Of a DNA stretch of 8,067 nucleotides, positions 1 through 6,623 are shown piece by piece. The notes beneath the pieces are model-generated. The model searched no databases and was not told the DNA's origin. It was given only the letters and a program-made list of their open reading frames with translations. Source of the DNA: Planctomycetaceae bacterium (lineage in GTDB: Bacteria; Planctomycetota; Planctomycetia; Planctomycetales; Planctomycetaceae); assembly GCA_003503535.1 (NCBI GenBank), contig DOCI01000092.1, forward strand, positions 663 to 8,729, read 5' to 3'. A program made the translations under genes and the position numbers. Each line of letters starts with the position of its first letter. Within the stretch, counting starts at the first letter, position 1.

Positions 1-1
1 A

Positions 2-20
2 GACAGACTGGAAGCCTGTC
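2..20. repeat. Short palindromic hairpin at window edge
   Basis: GACAGACT (2-9) pairs with AGCCTGTC (13-20) around a GGA loop. Seven of eight pairs form, with one A-C mismatch at 7/15. It lies 17 bases beyond the stop codon of the minus-strand TolC-type gene, so it could end that transcript, although any following T-run is outside the window. From memory, near-identical GACAGGCT-GGA-AGCCTGTC palindromes are dispersed between genes in planctomycete genomes. That recollection is not verified here. The element may continue past the left edge. Confidence 0.5.
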
Positions 21-36
21 CTACATCGTCTAGCTA

Positions 37-1704
37 CTATTGCCCGCTAAATGTTTGACCTCGCAGGGAATCGTCTTCGATCACGTCCTGAGGTTCTTCC
101 AAAGCGCCTGTCAGCAGAAGTCCATCCAGTTTGGCTTGGGCTTGAGCCAGTTCTTTCCGGGCCGCAATGGCTTTGAATCGGGCATCCAGATAAGATTTAC
201 GAATGACGAGGATCTGCAGGAAGCCGAGCTCTCCCTGATCGTAGGCTTCGCTGGAAAGCTGGAGGGCTTCATTGGTCTGCGGCAGAATTTCATTATCGTA
301 ACGATTCACCGTTACGCGAGCCCCTTCGTATTGCTGGATCACACGTGCCAGTCGCGCTTTGATATCGCAGCGAATGCGGGTCACATTGTTGGTGGCTCGA
401 CAATACTCTGCATAAGCAGCGGAAATATTGCCTCGGTTCTTATTATAGATGGGAATCGGGCCACCGATTTGGAGGTTGATTAAACCAGAATTCGTCGCAT
501 TATCGAAGCCGGCTCCAATTTGAGCGGTAATATTCGGAATCGCCTGAACTTCCTGCCGACTCAACTTGGCGCGTGCCTGAGCGACTCGCTGCTTCGCAGT
601 GGCCAACTCTGGACTGTTGCACATAATCATTTCATAAAGACTGCACTCATTCAAAGAATGTGCGGAAATGTTTGATGGCGGAACTAACTCAGCCTGACCC
701 AGGCAGGGCAGACCAATCAGTGCCGTCAATTCCATCCAGGCTGCTTCATAAGCGATACGAGCTTTCTGTTGTACGAGAATCGCTTCCTGATTCTGCGTTT
801 TCGACTGCAGCACTTCGATTTGGGTATCTTCGAGTGCATCCTTCCGTAACTGCGTAATTTCAACACCCCGTGTCGTCACTTCAACAAACTCCGTCGCCGC
901 GGCCAGTTCCTGCTGAGCAGCAACTGCTGCAAAGAAGCGGATGCGAACATCCGTCAGCACTCGCATCCGTTGAGTTTCCAATTCCCATTGCTGTGCGGCA
1001 GTGGCGTGAGAAAGAACCTGGCGATTCAGTTGCAGCTTGCCACCCCGCACAAACTCCCGCTCGAAAAACAGACCATGTTGATCGGTGTTTTGATCCGCAA
1101 TCTGACTGCCGAAGTAGCCAACGATCGGGTTGGCACCTCGCCCCACCTGATCGTAAAAACCTTGAGACCGCACAATTGAAGCATTGGCCTGCTTCAAAGT
1201 CGGATTGTTTTCCAAAGCCAGATTTTCCAGCTCATTCAGCGTCATTTTCGAACCTGCTCCAACAGAATATTCGGTCAGGCAGGTCTGGTTGGAATCACCG
1301 GGATTGGAATCACAGTGGTTGGAATCACCGGGGCTCGATTCAGACGCTTCTGCAATCGCCAGTTCAACTTTCTGAGATTCCGACTTCGTGCCCTCCTCTG
1401 ACTCATCTTCGAGAGCTGAAGCCAGCACGATTTCTTCGTTTTCCGGGATGACGGCATCATTCTCAGCCATTTCGGTCGCTACGGCCGCATCTGTCGGAGC
1501 CGTAGCTTCTGCAATAGCGGCAGTCTCAGGTGCCGATTGAGGCTCTGCTGCTTCCGGATCAGCAGACTTGAGCTCAGCGATTTGATGCTGAGCAGGCAGC
1601 TCCCGATTATCGATCATCTCTAAATGAGAGCGTGAACTCGAACAGCCAACCGGAGCCAAAACAGCCAGTAGAAGTCCCAAATGAGCAGCGGAGGATTGTC
1701 GCAT
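37..1704 (-). CDS. TolC-family outer-membrane efflux lipoprotein, CzcC/CusC-like
   Basis: Likely the outer-membrane channel of a tripartite efflux system, probably of the heavy-metal RND type, spanning outer membrane and periplasm. The start at 1704 (555 residues) is preferred over the in-frame ATG at 1722 because AGGAAAG lies just upstream of it; the 1722 ATG has no such site. Residues 1-21 form a lipoprotein-type signal ending in Pro-Val-Gly-Cys21, an atypical lipobox because of the proline. Residues 25 to about 148 are an Ala/Glu-rich linker containing a PGDSN-HCDSN-PGDSN repeat. The OEP domain follows from about 154 to 535. It holds NPTL near 167, REFVRGGKL near 216-224 (the GGK motif of CzcC-like proteins), GGPIPIYNKNRGNI near 414-427 (the family's P-L-P-x-F-x-x-N-x-G-x-I motif) and YDQGELGFLQIL near 488-499. 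No adaptor or pump gene is visible; one may lie beyond the left edge or elsewhere. TolC family is secure, the metal substrate is inference. Confidence 0.9.
   Translation of the reverse strand: MRQSSAAHLGLLLAVLAPVGCSSSRSHLEMIDNRELPAQHQIAELKSADPEAAEPQSAPETAAIAEATAPTDAAVATEMAENDAVIPENEEIVLASALEDESEEGTKSESQKVELAIAEASESSPGDSNHCDSNPGDSNQTCLTEYSVGAGSKMTLNELENLALENNPTLKQANASIVRSQGFYDQVGRGANPIVGYFGSQIADQNTDQHGLFFEREFVRGGKLQLNRQVLSHATAAQQWELETQRMRVLTDVRIRFFAAVAAQQELAAATEFVEVTTRGVEITQLRKDALEDTQIEVLQSKTQNQEAILVQQKARIAYEAAWMELTALIGLPCLGQAELVPPSNISAHSLNECSLYEMIMCNSPELATAKQRVAQARAKLSRQEVQAIPNITAQIGAGFDNATNSGLINLQIGGPIPIYNKNRGNISAAYAEYCRATNNVTRIRCDIKARLARVIQQYEGARVTVNRYDNEILPQTNEALQLSSEAYDQGELGFLQILVIRKSYLDARFKAIAARKELAQAQAKLDGLLLTGALEEPQDVIEDDSLRGQTFSGQ
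1289..1333. repeat. Three tandem 15-base repeats inside the TolC-like gene
   Basis: Three adjacent 15-base units at 1289-1303, 1304-1318 and 1319-1333 all begin TTGGAATCAC and end CGGGA, AGTGG or CGGGG. On the minus strand they encode PGDSN, HCDSN and PGDSN within the linker between lipid anchor and channel domain. The unit length keeps the reading frame, so copy number could vary without breaking the gene. Confidence 0.9.
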
Positions 1705-1708
1705 ATGT

Positions 1709-1715
1709 CTTTCCT
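1709..1715 (-). promoter_or_regulatory. Ribosome binding site choosing the TolC-like start
   Basis: On the minus strand this reads AGGAAAG. The AGGA core is separated by 7 bases from the ATG at 1704. It lies between the two candidate ATGs, so it supports the inner start and argues against the one at 1722. Confidence 0.65.
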
Positions 1716-1976
1716 GTGTCATGTCTCAGTCGATTCAACTGTTCACGAACGGATAATAGTCTCAGGGTGTACAACCCTAAATTCGGCCACTCTCGGCACC
1801 TCAGTTCAATTCGACACATTCGCAAAGACTGTTTTCTGCAGACTCAATCGCGCCATCCACTACAACCCGAACTTTTCGCAAAATTACGGCGAGGCAACGA
1901 TAAAAAAACTGAACACATAAGCATTGAATCTTATATAGATTTCCTAAACTTCAGAGAAAAAGCAGGAAAGACACAG

Positions 1977-2029
1977 TGCCTCAAGGCAAAAACGCGAGAT
2001 AAGAAAACGATGCGCAGGCAATTGAGGCA
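1977..2029. repeat. Inverted repeat with 37-base loop
   Basis: TGCCTCAA (1977-1984) is perfectly complementary to TTGAGGCA (2022-2029). Inside, CGC (1993-1995) and GCG (2012-2014) could add a short inner stem. There is no T-run on either side, so it does not look like a terminator. An 8-base pairing of this kind can occur by chance in 600 bases. Confidence 0.3.
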
Positions 2030-2218
2030 GTAATAATTGAGACAGCAGGAGAAGTCGCTCTTCAATTTCACGATCGATCGAATTCGTATCACAATGAATT
2101 CAGCATTCTCATTATTTTGAGTGGACGCACTCTGTTGGAGAAAAGTGACTTTCAATATTTCAGGAATGATCTGCAGCCTATGTGGCTTCGAACAGCTGAT
2201 CGGAATGACGGTTAAGAA

Positions 2219-2247
2219 TTGGATTCCTCTTCGTAACCGGGTACAAT
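2219..2247 (+). promoter_or_regulatory. Candidate sigma70-type promoter for TPR gene
   Basis: TTGGAT (2219-2224) and TACAAT (2242-2247) are 17 bases apart. The -10 box matches the consensus at five of six positions, the -35 box at only three. It would start transcription near 2254, about 73 bases before the TPR start codon. Confidence 0.35.
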
Positions 2248-2326
2248 ATCTGTGACAATAAAGTATTGATTCGCGATCCCTGAAATCCGCTGGGTTTATC
2301 GCCCGCTATCTGATAAGGAAAAATGA

Positions 2327-2656
2327 ATGTCTGACTTAAATACTCTGTACGATGAAGCCACCAAATTGAAAGATGTAGGCGATCTCGAAGGAGCAGTCGC
2401 CAAACTTCGTGAAATTCTGGTTCAGGACGATAAATATGTTCTTGCTCACACGGCTCTAGCGGTCCATCTGCAGAAACTGGGGCACAACGAGCAGGCATTG
2501 GCACATGCGAAAAAGGTAGTGGAAATTGAACCTGATGATCCATTCTCACACGCACAGCTTTCTGTCATTTCCCAACGATGTGGCATGATTAACGAAGCGG
2601 AAGATGCGTTAGCACAATCAAATAACATGGGAGCTGGTGGCTGCGGATCTCACTAA
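2327..2656 (+). CDS. Small tetratricopeptide-repeat protein
   Basis: A 109-residue soluble protein made almost wholly of TPR helices, so most likely a protein-protein adaptor in the cytoplasm. TPR units fall at about 4-37, 38-71 and a partial 72-98. Typical features are A-x-x-L-x-x-x-G-D-x-x-x-A-V near 11-24, LGHNEQAL at 51-58 and the EIEPDDP turn at 66-72. There is no signal peptide or membrane segment. The start is supported by AAGGAA (2315-2320) six bases upstream; the overlapping ATG at 2323 is out of frame and stops after three codons. The tail after the last helix is Gly-Ala-Gly-Gly-Cys-Gly-Ser-His, a flexible end with Cys106 and His109 that could bind metal or be modified. The prenyltransferase gene follows on the same strand after 63 bases, so co-transcription is plausible. 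The partner protein is unknown. Confidence 0.88.
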   Translation: MSDLNTLYDEATKLKDVGDLEGAVAKLREILVQDDKYVLAHTALAVHLQKLGHNEQALAHAKKVVEIEPDDPFSHAQLSVISQRCGMINEAEDALAQSNNMGAGGCGSH

Positions 2657-2719
2657 CACTGGGAAATTCCGGAAAGCCAGACTGAGACATCGACAAGAGT
2701 TTGAGGGCCAAATAAAATA

Positions 2720-3616
2720 ATGTCTTTGATGCCGTTGTTGCGTTTATTGCGAATCCCGGCTGTCTTCACCACATTTCCGGATGTGTTGGCCGGGTATGCA
2801 ATTGTGCGACAGGGGCAAATTGCATCTCTGGAATTAATGGGACTTCTGGCGGCTTCGGGATGTCTGTACCTTTCCGGAATGGTCTGGAATGATTTGTTTG
2901 ATGTCGAGCAGGACCTTGTCGAACGTCCCACTCGTCCACTGCCAGCTGGAGAAATCAAACCCAAAATGGCTCGCCTGCTGGCTTCGGTTTTGATGCTCGC
3001 GGGAATCTGTGCCGCAATGCTGGTTTCGATGCCCGCCTTCTTCGTGAGTCTGGCTCTTGCGGGGACAATTCTTGCATACGATGCTGGCGGAAAAAAAACA
3101 CCTGCAGGCCCCTTACTAATGGGTTTGTGCCGTGGCTTCAACGTCCTGCTGGGAGCAGCTTGCGTGACCTCATTCAAAGAGTGGGGCGTTCATCCTGCAC
3201 TGCTTGTCTCTGCAATCATGACACTCTACGTCTGCGGAATCACGCTATTCGCACGCAGCGAAGCAAGTAAAAGTGCAGCATGGCCTTTAATAGTCGGATT
3301 GATACTCTCTGTGCTGGCATTACTGGCATGGGGGGGAATAGCAGCGGTGCTTTCAACAGGATCTGCAGTCATGCTGGTGGTCGTGATGTTGATATTGATC
3401 GCATTTCAAGTACTCCGCAGAGCGCTACCGGCTATTCGATCTCGCGAGCCGGCACAGGTCCAGCAGACGGTTCGGGCAATGTTGCTCACGATTCCGATGC
3501 TTGAAGCAATCGTCATCATCGCCCACGGCGGCCCTCACGCAATGCCGATGGCCGTTGCAGCCGCGTTAATGATGATCCCTGGAATCATCCTGTCCCGCTA
3601 CATCCCCATGACGTGA
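2720..3616 (+). CDS. UbiA-superfamily membrane prenyltransferase, EboC-like
   Basis: A 298-residue integral membrane protein with about eight or nine hydrophobic segments, the usual UbiA size. These enzymes transfer an isoprenoid diphosphate chain to an acceptor at the inner membrane. The first Asp-rich motif is intact: N57-D58-x-x-D61-x-x-x-D65, followed by ERPTRPLPAGEI (68-79). The N-terminal LLRIPAVFTTFPDVLAGY (8-25), the segment YDAGGKKTPAGPLLMGLCRG (120-139) and ITLFARSEA (174-182) resemble what I recall of the EboC-like subgroup, not of ubiquinone or menaquinone enzymes. The second Asp-rich motif (DxxxD) expected near 174-182 is absent, so substrate and even activity are uncertain. EboC proteins belong to a cluster linked to export of precursors across the membrane, but no other ebo genes are seen here. 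A GAGGG at 2703-2707 sits 12 bases before the ATG, a rather long spacing. It follows the TPR gene as a likely two-gene unit. Confidence 0.85.
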   Translation: MSLMPLLRLLRIPAVFTTFPDVLAGYAIVRQGQIASLELMGLLAASGCLYLSGMVWNDLFDVEQDLVERPTRPLPAGEIKPKMARLLASVLMLAGICAAMLVSMPAFFVSLALAGTILAYDAGGKKTPAGPLLMGLCRGFNVLLGAACVTSFKEWGVHPALLVSAIMTLYVCGITLFARSEASKSAAWPLIVGLILSVLALLAWGGIAAVLSTGSAVMLVVVMLILIAFQVLRRALPAIRSREPAQVQQTVRAMLLTIPMLEAIVIIAHGGPHAMPMAVAAALMMIPGIILSRYIPMT

Positions 3617-3881
3617 TCAATTTTCAGTTATGGATTCAGATGAAGCCCTTGATTTGGCTGCCTGATCGTCAATGTGCCTTACCGAATTGCATCATTGCCA
3701 AGGCGTAGGGCATAAACGACCCTGAAATCAAAATATTAACATATTCTTAAATGTCACGATATATCACTTTGGCTGTTAAATGTAACACTTTAATAAAAAT
3801 GCTCTGAATTTTACATTCTTGGCCCCAAATCTGCTCTTAAATCAATATCTTCTTAAATTAATCATTGATCAGGAGTGGAAC
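3617..3881. other. AT-rich spacer before DUF1559 gene
   Basis: No gene is visible. From about 3725 the sequence becomes markedly AT-rich and carries three copies of TCTTAAAT (3745-3752, 3835-3842, 3851-3858), the last two just before the DUF1559 start. A weak pairing GCCTT (3676-3680)/AAGGC (3700-3704) has a 19-base loop and no T-run, so no clear terminator follows the prenyltransferase gene. The DUF1559 promoter probably lies here, but no box pair stands out. Confidence 0.5.
3871..3875 (+). promoter_or_regulatory. Ribosome binding site fixing DUF1559 start
   Basis: A perfect AGGAG core is separated by six bases from the ATG at 3882. This decides against the upstream in-frame TTG at 3819, which would add 21 residues ahead of the prepilin-like leader. 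Confidence 0.8.
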
Positions 3882-4835
3882 ATGAACCAGAGAATCAATT
3901 CACGAATGGCCTTCACACTGATTGAGCTACTCGTTGTGATAGCCATCATTGCGATATTGGTAGCACTATTATTACCCGCAGTCCAGCAAGCCCGAGAAGC
4001 GGCCAGGCGGAGTGCCTGTAAAAACAAGATGAAGCAGATTGGTTTAGCACTGCACAATTATCATGACACTCATTCTGTTTTTCCTCCGGGCCAGGTCGCT
4101 GGTGGGGATTGTGATGACACAAAAGGAACAGCTGGAGTAACGGCAATGAACATGAATGGGCTGGTCATGTTATTGCCAAGTCTGGAGCAGGGCGCATTAT
4201 ACGATCAATTGGATTTCAATAAGGCCTTTAATACGAAAGTCCAAAGTTCGATTCCACTGGCAGGTGGCGATGCAACCTTTAATGGAACATTGATCGACCG
4301 TGACCTGGATATCTTTTTGTGTCCTTCTGATCCTGGCCCAATATCACAATCTCTCAGCCCCACTTATTATGACCCTCCGGGACAAACTGCAGTCCATCGA
4401 ACGAACTACGATTTCACGGCTCTTCGAGATCATGATGTTTGCAACTATTGGACAAAACGAACTTCTCGTCCGATGTTTGAAGACGGTAGTAAATGTAAAA
4501 TTCGTGATATTTCTGATGGAACGACCAACACCGCAATGGTTCTCGAAACCAGACAGGCCTGCTGTGGAAATGGACAGAATGCTCACTGGGCCGCTCGTGG
4601 CTGGGTACAGGTTGGCTTGAGTCTTTCTTCTCAAGCTCCCAATACGACAGTACGCTCCGGGGTTGACCATAAGCCAAGATTAGGCGATTGGGGTTGGACC
4701 GGAAGTTATCATCAGGGAGGAATTCAAATGGTACTCGCTGACGGGGGTGTTCGCTTTTTGAGTGAAAATACGGATTACAGTATTCGCTTAAATCTCGAAA
4801 TAATCAACGACGGTCAGGTATTGAATGAATTCTAG
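3882..4835 (+). CDS. DUF1559 family pseudopilin-like protein (H-X9-DG)
   Basis: A 317-residue exported protein of the planctomycete DUF1559 family. Its N-terminus imitates a type IV pilin: short basic leader MNQRINSRMA, then FTLIELLVV (11-19) with Glu15 at mature position 5, a hydrophobic helix to about residue 32 and the family signature LLPAVQQAREAARRSACKNK (30-49). NYHDTHSVFPPG (59-70) is also typical. Near the C-terminus His277 and Asp287-Gly288 form the H-X9-DG signature. The residue before the expected prepilin peptidase cut is Ala10 instead of the usual Gly, which may slow processing. The molecular role of the family is not settled; pseudopilin-like export or assembly at the cell surface is inference. 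A lipoprotein gene of the kind often found beside DUF1559 genes follows at 5103. Family assignment is very secure. Confidence 0.95.
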   Translation: MNQRINSRMAFTLIELLVVIAIIAILVALLLPAVQQAREAARRSACKNKMKQIGLALHNYHDTHSVFPPGQVAGGDCDDTKGTAGVTAMNMNGLVMLLPSLEQGALYDQLDFNKAFNTKVQSSIPLAGGDATFNGTLIDRDLDIFLCPSDPGPISQSLSPTYYDPPGQTAVHRTNYDFTALRDHDVCNYWTKRTSRPMFEDGSKCKIRDISDGTTNTAMVLETRQACCGNGQNAHWAARGWVQVGLSLSSQAPNTTVRSGVDHKPRLGDWGWTGSYHQGGIQMVLADGGVRFLSENTDYSIRLNLEIINDGQVLNEF

Positions 4836-4836
4836 T

Positions 4837-4849
4837 GCCCTTGCAGGGC
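4837..4849 (+). terminator. Hairpin directly after DUF1559 stop, possible terminator
   Basis: GCCCT (4837-4841) pairs perfectly with AGGGC (4845-4849) over a three-base loop, starting one base after the TAG stop. The flanking bases (TTAGAG) are not a T-run, so intrinsic termination would be weak; it may instead protect the transcript's 3' end. Confidence 0.35.
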
Positions 4850-4894
4850 TTAGAGTTCGGCCTCAAATAATTGTAACGCACTCCGTTGCCGTGC

Positions 4895-4923
4895 TTGATA
4901 ACACCATCCACCCGAATTATCAG
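4895..4923 (+). promoter_or_regulatory. Candidate sigma70-type promoter for lipoprotein gene
   Basis: TTGATA (4895-4900, five of six matches) and TATCAG (4918-4923, four of six) are spaced by 17 bases. It would start transcription near 4930, giving a leader of about 170 bases that contains the hairpin at 4970-4986. This would let the lipoprotein be expressed apart from the DUF1559 gene. Confidence 0.4.
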
Positions 4924-4969
4924 TGTCGATGACGCACTGGTGTTCTGTTCCAACTAAGAAATAGGGTGG

Positions 4970-4986
4970 CACTGGCAAAGCCATTG
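4970..4986. repeat. Imperfect palindrome, possible dispersed repeat
   Basis: CACTGGC (4970-4976) pairs with GCCATTG (4980-4986) around AAA, six of seven pairs, with one C-T mismatch. TGGCAC also flanks it directly on both sides. It resembles the GGGTGGCACTGGC-type intergenic palindromes I recall from planctomycete genomes, here with one decayed position. That similarity is from memory and unverified. Confidence 0.4.
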
Positions 4987-5102
4987 GCACACAACACAAA
5001 GTTTTAAGCGGAAAAATCTATCAGACTAAATTCAATGTCGCTTGTCGACAATTTCTTCCAAATAACGATCGACTTCTGCCAGACGAACAGTGAGAATTAC
5101 TA

Positions 5103-5609
5103 ATGCTTAAGAGGCCGATGTTCATAAGGAAAAACTTAGTATTCGCTTTAATGACTCTATGTGGACTGTCGATTGGCTGTTCCCAGAGCGATACGGAACC
5201 AGCTTTTTTTGCAGATCTGGTGATCGTGAACGGGAAAGTAACGATAGATGGCAATCCCGTTTCCGGTGCTACTGTCAACTTTATTCCAGCTGATTTGAGT
5301 CAATCTGGTGGAATCGGGACTGGGGTCACGGTGATTACCGGTGATTACGATTTGATCACGCCCCAGCCGGGAAGCCTGGAAAGCCAGCCAAAGGGGATCA
5401 TTCCAGGAACTTATAAAGTCACCATCACAAAATTACAGATGCCCGACGGAAGTCCTGTTCCCGAGGGGACCGACGATGCAATGGCAATGGCGATGGACGC
5501 TCGGGAAGCAATTCCCGAGAAATACAGCGATCCAGAGAAGACCGAACTTCTCGTTGAAGTCGATCATACTTCACCCTTTGTGCAGAACTTCGAACTGCAG
5601 AGGGAATAA
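5103..5609 (+). CDS. Small lipoprotein with regulatory-like beta-sandwich domain
   Basis: A 168-residue exported lipoprotein. Basic residues (KRPMFIRK) precede a hydrophobic core and the lipobox L-S-I-G-Cys26. The mature part begins with NGKVTIDGNPVSGATVNFIP (43-62), the opening of a carboxypeptidase-regulatory-like, transthyretin-like beta sandwich. It continues with PGTYKVTITK (101-110) and IPEKYSDPEKTELLVEV (137-153), the usual ending of this planctomycete lipoprotein type. No catalytic residues are evident; a structural or binding role at the membrane is likely. It follows the DUF1559 gene by 267 bases on the same strand, a common pairing in the phylum. The start is uncertain: the ATG at 5103 has a weak GAG upstream, while the ATG at 5118 has AAGAGG only three bases away. 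Both leave the signal peptide intact. Confidence 0.85.
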   Translation: MLKRPMFIRKNLVFALMTLCGLSIGCSQSDTEPAFFADLVIVNGKVTIDGNPVSGATVNFIPADLSQSGGIGTGVTVITGDYDLITPQPGSLESQPKGIIPGTYKVTITKLQMPDGSPVPEGTDDAMAMAMDAREAIPEKYSDPEKTELLVEVDHTSPFVQNFELQRE

Positions 5610-5631
5610 TATTGACCCGCTAAAATTCAAA

Positions 5632-5653
5632 ATGCTTCACTACGATGCTTCAC
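5632..5653. repeat. Nine-base direct repeat spanning cysE stop codon
   Basis: ATGCTTCAC occurs at 5632-5640 and 5645-5653, a 13-base period. On the minus strand it duplicates GTGAAGCAT across the end of the serine acetyltransferase gene and gives consecutive in-frame TAG TGA stops. It looks like a small tandem duplication in the 30-base gap between convergent genes. Confidence 0.6.
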
Positions 5654-6575
5654 GGAATTTCAGAGATGGTTTCTCGATAGTCACAATCGTATTCGGTGGT
5701 ACGCTTTTCATCAGAGAAACACTCGCCCCAATCACTGAGTTTGCTCCGACGACCGTATCGCCCCCCAGGACAGTTGCGTTGGCATAAATCACGACCCCTT
5801 CGCCAATGGTCGGATGTCGCTTGGTGCCGCGGATGATTTTCCCTTCACCATCTTTCGGAAAGCTCAGGGCTCCCAAAGTCACTCCTTGATAGATTTTCAC
5901 GTGCGGATGAATCTCGCAGGTTTCTCCGATAACCACACCGGTACCGTGATCGATAAAGAACGAATGGCCGATGTTTGCTCCGGGGTGTAAATCGATTCCC
6001 GTTTTCGAGTGAGACCACTCCGACATCATGCGTGGAATGAAGGGGACATTGCGACGATACAGTTCGTGAGCCAGTCGATGTGTTGTAATCGCTTCTAATC
6101 CCGGATAGGAAAAGATGATTTCATCCAGGCTCTTTGCAGCCGGGTCGCCATCGTAAGCGGCTTGAACATCTTTGGAGAGAATCGAACGGAGTTCAGGAAT
6201 CGTCTTCAAAAAGTTAATCGTAATCTCCTGAGCTTCCGCTTCAAAATCTTTTTCGATAATCGCTTCGCAATCGGCATCGTTACGATTGGTGAAATCGTGA
6301 CGCAAGGCTCGGCAGATTTGCTGGGTCAGTGTATCGTGCAGGGTGTCAATCAAATCACCCACGTGATACGGCACATTCCCAAAATGGAGATTCTGTCGCC
6401 GACGATATCCGGGATACAGGATCTCGGATAGATCCGCCAATAACGAAGTGATTTCGTTATAACTCGGGAGTGGACAATGTCCGAGATGGTTGATCGAACC
6501 GATCTCGTGATAGCTGGCCACAATCTGCTCGGTGATTTCGGGCAGGATTTCTTTTCGACGAAAATCGCTCGCCAT
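5640..6575 (-). CDS. cysE: Serine O-acetyltransferase (EpsC/CysE type)
   Basis: Cytoplasmic enzyme that acetylates L-serine with acetyl-CoA to O-acetylserine, the committed step of cysteine synthesis. The start at 6575 (311 residues) is chosen because AGAGG lies six bases upstream; a longer frame to 6632 lacks this. Residues 1 to about 150 are the helical N-terminal domain. From about 195 the left-handed beta-helix of hexapeptide repeats begins: [11 protein letters not shown] (193-203), [12 protein letters not shown] (207-218), VTLGALS (232-238), [11 protein letters not shown] (253-263), [15 protein letters not shown] (269-283). Asp195 and His210 match the catalytic Asp-His pair of E. coli CysE, and His254 the other active-site histidine. 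The C-terminus is Arg-Glu-Ala-Ser, lacking the terminal Ile with which CysE binds O-acetylserine sulfhydrylase, as expected for EpsC-type enzymes. No cysK lies nearby. It converges with the lipoprotein gene and diverges from the HD-GYP-like gene. Confidence 0.93.
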   Translation of the reverse strand: MASDFRRKEILPEITEQIVASYHEIGSINHLGHCPLPSYNEITSLLADLSEILYPGYRRRQNLHFGNVPYHVGDLIDTLHDTLTQQICRALRHDFTNRNDADCEAIIEKDFEAEAQEITINFLKTIPELRSILSKDVQAAYDGDPAAKSLDEIIFSYPGLEAITTHRLAHELYRRNVPFIPRMMSEWSHSKTGIDLHPGANIGHSFFIDHGTGVVIGETCEIHPHVKIYQGVTLGALSFPKDGEGKIIRGTKRHPTIGEGVVIYANATVLGGDTVVGANSVIGASVSLMKSVPPNTIVTIEKPSLKFREAS

Positions 6576-6581
6576 GATGAG

Positions 6582-6586
6582 CCTCT
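6582..6586 (-). promoter_or_regulatory. Ribosome binding site fixing cysE start
   Basis: On the minus strand this reads AGAGG, preceded by A-rich sequence, six bases before the ATG at 6575. It supports the 311-residue form over the 330-residue frame. Confidence 0.75.
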
Positions 6587-6623
6587 TTTTATCATTTGAA
6601 CTTAGTGCGAAAAGTTGCACAGA

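Larger units (their letters stand above)
1705..2326. other. Long intergenic region without a recognisable gene
   Basis: This stretch separates the leftward TolC-like gene from the rightward TPR gene, so it must hold divergent control signals. Open frames crossing it are short, lack good ribosome sites and show no family features. Contents that can be pointed to are an 8-base inverted repeat at 1977-1984/2022-2029, a perfect 5-base hairpin GAGTG-GACG-CACTC at 2119-2132 without a T-run, and a modest promoter match at 2219-2247 facing the TPR gene. I could not find a convincing promoter for the TolC-like gene. Confidence 0.6.

Noticed and set aside
1289..1333. Tandem repeats considered as a CRISPR array
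   Set aside because: Units are 15 bases and contiguous without spacers, and they encode an in-frame peptide repeat.
870..1451. 193-codon plus-strand open frame
   Set aside because: It is antisense to the TolC-like gene, shows no family features, and its QSGWNH-like repeats are just the other-strand reading of the 15-base array.
1632..2033. 133-codon plus-strand open frame crossing into the intergenic region
   Set aside because: It begins antisense to the TolC-like signal peptide, has no ribosome site, and its composition is not protein-like.
2653..3177. 174-codon minus-strand open frame
   Set aside because: It lies opposite the prenyltransferase gene, whose motifs are clear; this frame has no recognisable domain.
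3769..3796. TTGGCT-16-TAATAA as a DUF1559 promoter
   Set aside because: Both boxes match the consensus at only half the positions in an AT-rich stretch where such matches are common.
3819..3881. Upstream TTG start extending the DUF1559 protein by 21 residues
   Set aside because: The AGGAG six bases before the ATG at 3882 and the position of the prepilin-like leader fix the shorter form.
2125..4888. ACGCACTCYGTTG at 2125-2137 and 4876-4888 (12 of 13 identical)
   Set aside because: Matches of this length and quality are expected by chance between two points in 8 kb, and no flanking similarity extends it.
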